64,000 bases of DNA from Mangrovimicrobium sp033283325. Lineage in GTDB: Bacteria; Pseudomonadota; Gammaproteobacteria; Pseudomonadales; Halieaceae. A program made the position numbers and the translations under genes. The stretch's first letter is position 1, and every line of letters starts with the position of its first letter. Below are positions 58,531 to 64,000 of the stretch, piece by piece. The notes under the pieces were generated by a model that saw only the letters and a list, made by a program, of their open reading frames with translations, did not search any database and was not told where the DNA came from. The stretch spans positions 372,001 through 436,000 of the forward strand of contig JAWMQO010000001.1 of NCBI GenBank assembly GCA_033283325.1. Direction: 5' to 3'.

Positions 58531-58554
58531 TCAATTGTATAAATGATTAGACTG
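58531..58554. promoter_or_regulatory. Weaker AT-rich motif copy (crotonase at 58594)
   Basis: AATTGTATAAATGATTAGAC is a diverged copy, 40-65 nt upstream of the crotonase start at 58594. It overlaps an ATG that would otherwise extend the gene. Confidence 0.3.
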
Positions 58555-58593
58555 AAAGCAAAAGTGCATCCGACGCGCCGAGGAGTGCATAGC

Positions 58594-59508
58594 TTGAGCG
58601 AGGATAAAAACCAGCAGTCCGGGGGAGCGGAAAAGCCCGCGGAAGACCTGAGCCAGAGCGTGCTGTACGAGGTGGTCGAGGACCACATCTGCAGGATCAC
58701 CCTCAACCGCCCGCATCGCCGCAACGCCATCGCCGTACCCGACATGAGCGAGTTGCTGGCGGATTGCCTGCAGCGGGCCCAGGATGACGACCGGGTCAAG
58801 GTGGTGGTGCTGGGCGCCACGGGTGAGGATTTTTGCGCCGGCGAGGACACCCGGCAAACGCCGGTCGAGTCTTTCGGCCTGAAGAAGGGCTCCCGCCTGC
58901 CCCAGTCCATCCGCATGCGGCAGATGCGCAAGACCTACGAATCCATGCAGAAGGGCATGATCTGGGGTGACAAGGTGGTCATCGCCGCCTGCCAGGGCAA
59001 CGTGATGGGGCTCGGCTTTTCCTACGCCCTCGCCTGCGACCTGCTGATCACCAGCGACGATGCCCGCTTCGCCCGCCGCCAGGCGCGCATCGGCTTTGCC
59101 GCTTTCGATGGCCAGTTGCCCATGGCCCTCATGAAACTCGGCCTGAACCGGGGGATGGAGATCCTGCTCACCGGACGCAGCGTCAGTCCCCGGGAGTTGA
59201 AAGACTGGGGCGTCGCCAATTCAGTGGTGCCGCGGGAGGATCTCGACGCCGAGGCCATGCGTTACGCGAGGGCGATAGCGGCGCTGGCCACCGACGGCCT
59301 GATGCTGGGCAAGCGCGCCCTGCACCAGTACCTGCACGGAGTCGGCATGGCCGCCTACCAGAATTTCGCCAGCGTGGCGCACCCGCTGTTCACCAACCTG
59401 GTCTGGCGCGAGGACGAGTACAACTTCATGCGCGAGCGCAACCAGCAGGGCAACAAGGAAGCCTGGAAAACACTCAACGACATTTTCGAGGAGCAGGGTT
59501 TCGACTGA
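58594..59508 (+). CDS. Crotonase-family protein
   Basis: This is a crotonase of about 304 residues (CRITLNRPHRRNAIAVPDM, FCAGEDTRQTP, AACQGNVMGLGFSYALACDLLITSDDARF). The first glutamate position is Ser/Tyr (GLGFSY), and the second reads ARRQARIGFAAFDG, so classical hydratase chemistry is unlikely. It is longer than most of the others. The start is a TTG at 58594, chosen for AGGAG 8 nt upstream; an ATG at 58543 lies inside an AT-rich promoter-like stretch. It converges with the GntR regulator gene. Confidence 0.8.
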   Translation: MSEDKNQQSGGAEKPAEDLSQSVLYEVVEDHICRITLNRPHRRNAIAVPDMSELLADCLQRAQDDDRVKVVVLGATGEDFCAGEDTRQTPVESFGLKKGSRLPQSIRMRQMRKTYESMQKGMIWGDKVVIAACQGNVMGLGFSYALACDLLITSDDARFARRQARIGFAAFDGQLPMALMKLGLNRGMEILLTGRSVSPRELKDWGVANSVVPREDLDAEAMRYARAIAALATDGLMLGKRALHQYLHGVGMAAYQNFASVAHPLFTNLVWREDEYNFMRERNQQGNKEAWKTLNDIFEEQGFD

Positions 59509-59522
59509 GCCCGGCGCGGGCC

Positions 59523-60311
59523 TTATTCCGTTTCCTGCAGGACGTCGATGGGCATTTGCGCCCGGTAGGAACTCAGTACGACTTTTGTGGAGGCTTCGAG
59601 GTGGTTGCGCCAGAAGCGTTCCGCCTCGTCCGCCTCTCCCGCTTCCAGGAGTTCGATGAGTTTTTCCCGGCCGCGGATGCTCAACCACTGCATCTTCTTC
59701 ACACCTTCGCGGGAATGGGTCTTCACTGTGAGGTCGACCATCTGCATGTGCACGATGTCGTGCAACAGCTTGGCGAAGAGGGAGAGAGTCTGGTTTCTCG
59801 CCTGGGAGGTCAGCACCTCCGAGAAGTGGGTCTGGGCTTCGGCCAGTGCCACCGGATTGCTGTCTTCGTAGGCTTTTTTCGCCGCTACGATATTACCCTT
59901 GAGTTCATCCAGCACCGCCAGGGAGCGATTCTCTGCGATCAGACGCGCCGCGGGAGGTTCCAGGAAGGCGCGGGCCTGCAGCACATCGGCGAGAGTCGTG
60001 CCTTCCATCTGCAGGTACATGCCCACCTGGCGCGCGGTGACACTGATATCCAGTTTCTGCACCCGGGCGCCGCCGTGCTGGCCGCGGGAAATCTTGATCA
60101 GCGATTCCGCTTCCAGCAGGCGCATGGCCTCGCGCAGGGTAGGCCGGGAGACCTCGAACTGCTCCTGCAGCACACGCTCGGGCAGCAGTTTTTCCCCGGG
60201 ACGGAGTTCGCCGGTGATGATTTGCCGGCGCAGCAGGTTGGCGATTCTGGAGGCTGCCTTGGGGTTTTTGGGTTTGCCCTGTTTCGCGGTCTTGGAAGCG
60301 GTTTCGGTCAT
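59523..60311 (-). CDS. GntR-family transcriptional regulator (FadR/FCD subfamily)
   Basis: This regulator of about 262 residues has a GntR winged helix (SRIANLLRRQIITGELRPGEKLLPERVLQEQFEVSRPTLREAMRLLEAESLIKISRGQHGGARVQ). An all-helical FCD domain follows, with metal/ligand-binding positions in the AQTHFSEVLTSQARNQTL and VKTHSREGVKKMQW stretches. FCD regulators bind acyl-CoAs or organic acids and sites of the TNGTNNNACNA kind. The ATG at 60311 is used; upstream in-frame codons run into the AT-rich motif. One of the best copies of the recurrent motif lies about 70-90 nt upstream, consistent with autoregulation. It is the strongest candidate regulator of the whole catabolic region. Confidence 0.88.
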   Translation of the reverse strand: MTETASKTAKQGKPKNPKAASRIANLLRRQIITGELRPGEKLLPERVLQEQFEVSRPTLREAMRLLEAESLIKISRGQHGGARVQKLDISVTARQVGMYLQMEGTTLADVLQARAFLEPPAARLIAENRSLAVLDELKGNIVAAKKAYEDSNPVALAEAQTHFSEVLTSQARNQTLSLFAKLLHDIVHMQMVDLTVKTHSREGVKKMQWLSIRGREKLIELLEAGEADEAERFWRNHLEASTKVVLSSYRAQMPIDVLQETE

Positions 60312-60381
60312 GGGTAATGGCAGGTGAAGCTCAGCCGCGGCTCTCGTCGTTCGGGGGATTTCAGCCAGTATACTGACCCAC

Positions 60382-60404
60382 GCCAAATAGTTAAACAATA
60401 AAAC
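60382..60404. promoter_or_regulatory. AT-rich operator-like motif copy (GntR gene)
   Basis: CCAAATAGTTAAACAATAAA fits TNGTNNNACNA exactly (TAGTTAAACAA) and defines the consensus. It lies about 70-90 nt upstream of the GntR start. Confidence 0.6.
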
Positions 60405-60528
60405 TTTGGCGCGCTTAACTCACTGAATTCGCGATGGTTTCATCTCCGGCAGCGAGGCCGGCAGCCGCGTCGGTGCAGAGCGCGGGGGCGAGTGGATGCT
60501 GCCCTCCCTCCGGGCAGGTGCCTGGCGC

Positions 60529-61737
60529 TCAGGCGCGCTCGAGAATGGCGGCGAGCCCCTGGCCGCCACCGATGCACATGGTGACCAGGCCGTGCTGGAC
60601 ACCGCGGCGTTCCATTTCCGGCAGCAGGGTTGCCAGGATGCGCCCGCCAGTGGCGCCCACCGGGTGGCCGAGGGAAATTCCCGAACCGTTGACGTTCATG
60701 CGCTCGAAGTCCGCCGGCGCGAATTTCCACTCGCGGGTGCAGGCCAGCACCTGCGCAGCGAAGGCTTCATTGAGTTCGATCAGGTCGATGTCGGCAAGCA
60801 TCATTCCGGCGCGTTGCAGGGCCTTTGCCGTGGCCGGCACAGGGCCGATACCCATGCGCGCGGGTTCGACGCCTGCCAGCGCCCAGGATTTGATCCGTGC
60901 CATTGGCTGCAGGCCGTACTGCCGCGCCAGTTCCGCCGTGGTTACGACGCAGGCGGCGGCCCCGTCATTCTGGCCACTGGCATTGCCCGGGGTGACCGTG
61001 GCTTGCGGGTCCTGCTGCAGCAGCATCGGTTTGAGTGCGGCGAGGGAGGCGAGGCTGGTCTCCGCCCGCGGGTGTTCGTCTGTCTGGTGGTAAGTGCTGC
61101 CCTTGCGGCCCTTCACTTCGAAAGGGACGATCACCGAAGAAAACAGATCACCTTGTTGTGCGGCGACGGCGCGCTGGTGGGAGTGGTAGGCGAGTTCATC
61201 CTGTTCCTCGCGGCTGATGCCGTACTCCCGGCGCAGGTTCTCGGCGGTTTCTATCATGCCGCCGGGAACCGGAAAGTTCTGGCCGCCCGCCGTCACCCGG
61301 CCGCGCGCGAGGGCGTCATCAAAACTGAGGGCGGGGCCCTGTACGCCCCAGCGGGCCCGGGTCGAGTAGAAGGGGGCGTTGCTCATGGATTCCGCGCCGC
61401 CAGCGATGACCACGTCCGAGCCGCCGGTGGCGACCTGCATGGAGGCGTAGAGGATCGCCTGCAGGCCCGAGCCGCAGCGGCGGTCCACCTGCAGTCCGCC
61501 GGCAGTGGTGGGCAGGCCTGCGTCGAGGGCGACCACCCGGCCGAGGGCGGGCGCGTCCATGGACGGGTAGCACTGGGCGAAGATGATGTCATCGACCGCG
61601 TCTCGGGGCAGGGCGCTTTGCTCGAACAGGGCCTTCACCACCGCTCTGCCCAGGTGATGGGCGGGCACATCCCTGAACATGCCGCCGAAGCGGCCCACCG
61701 CGGTTCGCAGGGGCAGGCAGATCACCGCATCACGCAT
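60529..61737 (-). CDS. Acetyl-CoA C-acetyltransferase (thiolase)
   Basis: This 402-residue thiolase has the nucleophilic cysteine in DRRCGSGLQAI, NEAFAAQ, the GHPVGATGGR histidine and the second cysteine in CIGGGQG. Compared with the thiolase at 23263 it has a different active-site surround (RRCGSG against RHCAGG), so the two probably act on different 3-ketoacyl-CoAs. GAGGAAAC precedes the ATG. It is divergent from an acyl-CoA dehydrogenase, with an IclR-type dyad between rather than the AT-rich motif. Confidence 0.9.
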   Translation of the reverse strand: MRDAVICLPLRTAVGRFGGMFRDVPAHHLGRAVVKALFEQSALPRDAVDDIIFAQCYPSMDAPALGRVVALDAGLPTTAGGLQVDRRCGSGLQAILYASMQVATGGSDVVIAGGAESMSNAPFYSTRARWGVQGPALSFDDALARGRVTAGGQNFPVPGGMIETAENLRREYGISREEQDELAYHSHQRAVAAQQGDLFSSVIVPFEVKGRKGSTYHQTDEHPRAETSLASLAALKPMLLQQDPQATVTPGNASGQNDGAAACVVTTAELARQYGLQPMARIKSWALAGVEPARMGIGPVPATAKALQRAGMMLADIDLIELNEAFAAQVLACTREWKFAPADFERMNVNGSGISLGHPVGATGGRILATLLPEMERRGVQHGLVTMCIGGGQGLAAILERA

Positions 61738-61844
61738 TGCCGTTTCCTCGTTATTTTCCTGACGAACTGCCCCCTCGCGAGGGCCTGCAGCCGAATATTC
61801 AGTGTCGTTACTTGCGAAAAGCTATGCTAGCATTCGATATTATA

Positions 61845-61859
61845 TTTCACAATGCGAAA
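61845..61859. promoter_or_regulatory. TTTC-N7-GAAA dyad, candidate IclR operator
   Basis: TTTCACAATGCGAAA has perfect 4-base arms and lies about 80-95 nt upstream of the dehydrogenase start, in the region shared with the thiolase. A related half-site, TTGCGAAAA, is at about 61812. IclR-family regulators often use such dyads, and one is encoded just downstream. Confidence 0.4.
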
Positions 61860-61939
61860 CTGTGCTGGTCGATGGCACTCGGCGGTCCCTGGCGCCTTAG
61901 CCGCCTTGAATCGCATTCCGTCGGGCCTGGAGAGAACAA

Positions 61940-63094
61940 ATGGATAACGAGACCTACGACTTGCTGCGCAGCAGCGTCCGGCGTTTCGTCAACGAGCGAC
62001 TGATCCCGGCGGAGGATCGCGTCGAGGCGGAAGATACGGTACCGGACGAGATCGTGGCCGAGATGCGTGCCCTCGGCCTCTTCGGGCTCACGGTCCCCGA
62101 AGCCTATGGCGGCCTCGGCCTCTCCGCCGTGGAAGAGGCGGGGGTGATTCAGGAACTGGGCCGCGCGGCGCTGGCTTTCCGCTCGGTAATCGGAACCACC
62201 GTGGGTATAGGCTCCCAGGGCATCGTGATGGACGGTACGGAAGCCCAGAAACAGGCGTGGCTGCCGCGCCTCGCCAGCGGTGAGGTCATGGCCTCCTTCG
62301 CGCTGACTGAGCCCGACGCGGGTTCCGACGCCGCCTCCCTGCGTACCGTGGCCAGGCGCGATGGCGAGGATTACGTGCTGAACGGGACCAAGCGCTACAT
62401 CACCAATGCGACACGGGCGGGCATGTTCACGGTCATGGCCCGCAGCGAGCCGGATATTCCCGGCGCGAAGGGAATCAGCGCCTTCATCGTTCCCGCCGAT
62501 ACACCCGGGATCGTTCTGGGCAAGCCCAACCGGAAGATGGGGCAGCGCGGCACGGTCATCTGCGATGTGAATTTCGATGATTGCCGGGTACCCGCCAGCG
62601 CCATCATCGGCGGCGTGCCGGGCTGTGGTTTCAGGACGGCGATGAAAGTATTGGACCGCGGTCGTATCCATATTTCCGCGCTGGCCTGCGGCATGAGCGA
62701 ACGCCTGATCGAGGAGTCGGTGAATTACGCAGTCGAGCGCAAACAGTTTGGGCAGGCTATCGGCGCTTTCCAGTTGGTCCAGGGCATGCTCGCCGACAGC
62801 CGCACCGAACTCTTCGCCAGCCAGTGCATGGTGGCGGATATCGCCCGGCGCTACGACGCCGGCGAGCGGGTGAGTGAGGACGTCGCCTGTACCAAGTACT
62901 TCTCTACCGAGGCGCTCGGACGCATCGCCGATCGCGCGGTGCAGATTCACGGCGGCGCCGGCTACATGAACGAGACCAAGGTGGAGCGTTTCTACCGGGA
63001 TGTGCGGGTGTTGCGCATCTATGAGGGTACCTCGCAGATCCAGCAGGTGATCATCGCCCGCGGCATGCTGCGCCGGGCGGGGCTCGAGGCGTGA
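61940..63094 (+). CDS. Acyl-CoA dehydrogenase (short-chain type)
   Basis: This is a complete 384-residue acyl-CoA dehydrogenase with FALTEPDAGSDAAS, KRYITNATRAGMF, FGQAIGAFQLVQGMLAD and QIHGGAGYMNETKVERFYRD. The catalytic Glu is in the usual C-terminal position, YEGTSQIQQ. Unlike the other five dehydrogenase genes here it is a normal single-chain enzyme that needs no partner subunit. GGAGAG precedes the ATG. It is followed after 58 nt by an IclR regulator gene that may control it and the divergent thiolase. Confidence 0.92.
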   Translation: MDNETYDLLRSSVRRFVNERLIPAEDRVEAEDTVPDEIVAEMRALGLFGLTVPEAYGGLGLSAVEEAGVIQELGRAALAFRSVIGTTVGIGSQGIVMDGTEAQKQAWLPRLASGEVMASFALTEPDAGSDAASLRTVARRDGEDYVLNGTKRYITNATRAGMFTVMARSEPDIPGAKGISAFIVPADTPGIVLGKPNRKMGQRGTVICDVNFDDCRVPASAIIGGVPGCGFRTAMKVLDRGRIHISALACGMSERLIEESVNYAVERKQFGQAIGAFQLVQGMLADSRTELFASQCMVADIARRYDAGERVSEDVACTKYFSTEALGRIADRAVQIHGGAGYMNETKVERFYRDVRVLRIYEGTSQIQQVIIARGMLRRAGLEA

Positions 63095-63152
63095 GGCGCT
63101 CGCGGTTCAGCCGGCAGAATCATCACGCGGCCGTTGGCTGCTCGAGGCAGCA

Positions 63153-63989
63153 ATGAAATCATCAAAATCACCCTACGACGCCCTGCTCGAACTGCCTCCC
63201 CGGGAGGACGAGAAAACCGATGCGCAGTTCGTGACCTCCCTGGCGCGGGGGCTCGAAGTGCTGCGCGCCTTCAACGACATGGGCGGGCCGCTGGGCAACC
63301 AGGAACTGGCGCGCTATTGCGACCTTCCCAAACCGACCGTGTCGCGCTTGACCCATACACTGACCAAACTCGGTTATCTCGAATACCTGCCGCGCCTGAG
63401 CAAATACCGCCTGGGGCTCGGGGTGCTTGCCCTGGGGCACGCCAACATCGGCGGCGCCGCCCTGCACCGGGCGGCCCACGCGCACATGCAGGCCCTCGCC
63501 CTGGAAACCGATGTGTCCGTGGCCCTCGGTGGTCGCGATCGCCTGAGCATGATTTACCTCGATGTCTGCCGGGGCAGGCAGAGTGCCGCCTTCAGCCTTG
63601 ACGTGGGCGCCCGTATCCCGGTGTATCTCTCGGCGATGGGTTTCGCCTACCTCTGGGCGGTGCCGGAGGGGGCACGGGACTTCCTGCTGGACGCGATAAA
63701 AAAGCGGCTGGACGCGGACTGGAAACAGTTCACCAGGCGACTGGACGCATCATTCAAGGCACTGGAAAAACAGGGTTTCTGCATCGCCGACGGGTTTTAT
63801 GAACGCAGCATCGGCGGTGTCGGCGTGCCGCTGTCACTGCGCGACGGCGCGGAGGTTTACGCCATTACCTGTTCCGCCCCGACTTTCCAGGTGCCGGTGA
63901 CCCGGCTGGAAAGCGAAATCGGGCCGCGCCTGGCGGCGATGGTGGCCGGCGTGAAGGCGGACCTGGAAGGCGCCGGTCGGGACTGGTAG
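63153..63989 (+). CDS. IclR-family transcriptional regulator
   Basis: This 278-residue regulator has the N-terminal winged helix (FVTSLARGLEVLRAFNDMGGPLGNQELARYCDLPKPTVSRLTHTLTKLGYLEYLPRLSKYRLG) and the C-terminal effector domain (ALETDVSVALGGRDRLSMIYLDVCRG, VGARIPVYLSAMGFAYL, ERSIGGVGVPL). IclR proteins bind aromatic or short acids and often activate neighbouring catabolic genes. CGAGG precedes the ATG. It is probably cotranscribed with the dehydrogenase upstream. The only dyad nearby is at 61845. Confidence 0.9.
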   Translation: MKSSKSPYDALLELPPREDEKTDAQFVTSLARGLEVLRAFNDMGGPLGNQELARYCDLPKPTVSRLTHTLTKLGYLEYLPRLSKYRLGLGVLALGHANIGGAALHRAAHAHMQALALETDVSVALGGRDRLSMIYLDVCRGRQSAAFSLDVGARIPVYLSAMGFAYLWAVPEGARDFLLDAIKKRLDADWKQFTRRLDASFKALEKQGFCIADGFYERSIGGVGVPLSLRDGAEVYAITCSAPTFQVPVTRLESEIGPRLAAMVAGVKADLEGAGRDW

Positions 63990-64000
63990 GGCTTCCCCTT

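Noticed and set aside
1..64000. Prophage, insertion sequence, integron, CRISPR array or tRNA-associated island
   Set aside because: No transposase, integrase, capsid, Cas protein, regularly spaced repeats or tRNA-like fold was recognised on either strand. The only repeats are the intergenic hairpin units and short operator-like motifs.

Overview
The window is high-GC, gene-dense chromosomal DNA with TonB-dependent uptake, a VPLPA-type (PEP-CTERM-like) sorting signal, a c-di-GMP-I-like riboswitch and a very large acyl-CoA catabolic inventory. This best fits an aerobic, probably marine gammaproteobacterium of the Halieaceae/Spongiibacteraceae kind. That placement is inferred from gene content, not from a phylogenetic marker. 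No tRNA, rRNA, CRISPR array, phage or insertion sequence was recognised.

Region 1 (1-14 kb) is envelope and signalling. It holds the 5' part of a penicillin-binding protein 4 gene (dacB-like), a small unknown protein, a Ser/Thr kinase with TPRs, an exported short-chain dehydrogenase, a DsrE protein and its HxlR-type neighbour. Next come a VPLPA-CTERM protein, a 1117-residue secreted protein with prealbumin-like repeats preceded by a candidate c-di-GMP riboswitch and an RNA switch over its ribosome binding site, and a subtilisin-like protease. The protease ends in a Gly/Cys tail and overlaps the start of an Lgt-like membrane gene. That pair is the most novel-looking unit in the window.

Region 2 (14-64 kb) is almost entirely CoA-thioester metabolism: 8 crotonase-family proteins, 6 acyl-CoA dehydrogenase genes (two side-by-side pairs, one fused two-domain protein, one ordinary enzyme), 5 AMP-dependent acyl-CoA ligases, 3 class III CoA transferases, 2 thiolases, 3 amidohydrolase-2 proteins, a CitE-type lyase, an epoxide hydrolase, SDR and MDR dehydrogenases, VOC, cupin and SnoaL-like proteins and a TonB receptor. 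The paired and fused dehydrogenases resemble those used on steroid or other polycyclic isoprenoid side chains. A plausible scheme is TonB uptake of a hydrophobic cyclic substrate, ligation to CoA, dehydrogenation, hydration or ring opening, thiolysis, and a mesaconyl-CoA isomerase/CitE branch for a C5 product. The substrate cannot be named from sequence alone.

Regulation: an AT-rich near-palindrome close to AAATAGTTAAACAATAA recurs upstream of at least ten of the catabolic transcription units. One of the cleanest copies lies upstream of a GntR/FCD regulator gene (59.5-60.3 kb), which suggests one shared regulon. A separate TTTC-N7-GAAA dyad sits between the second thiolase and an acyl-CoA dehydrogenase that is followed by an IclR regulator.
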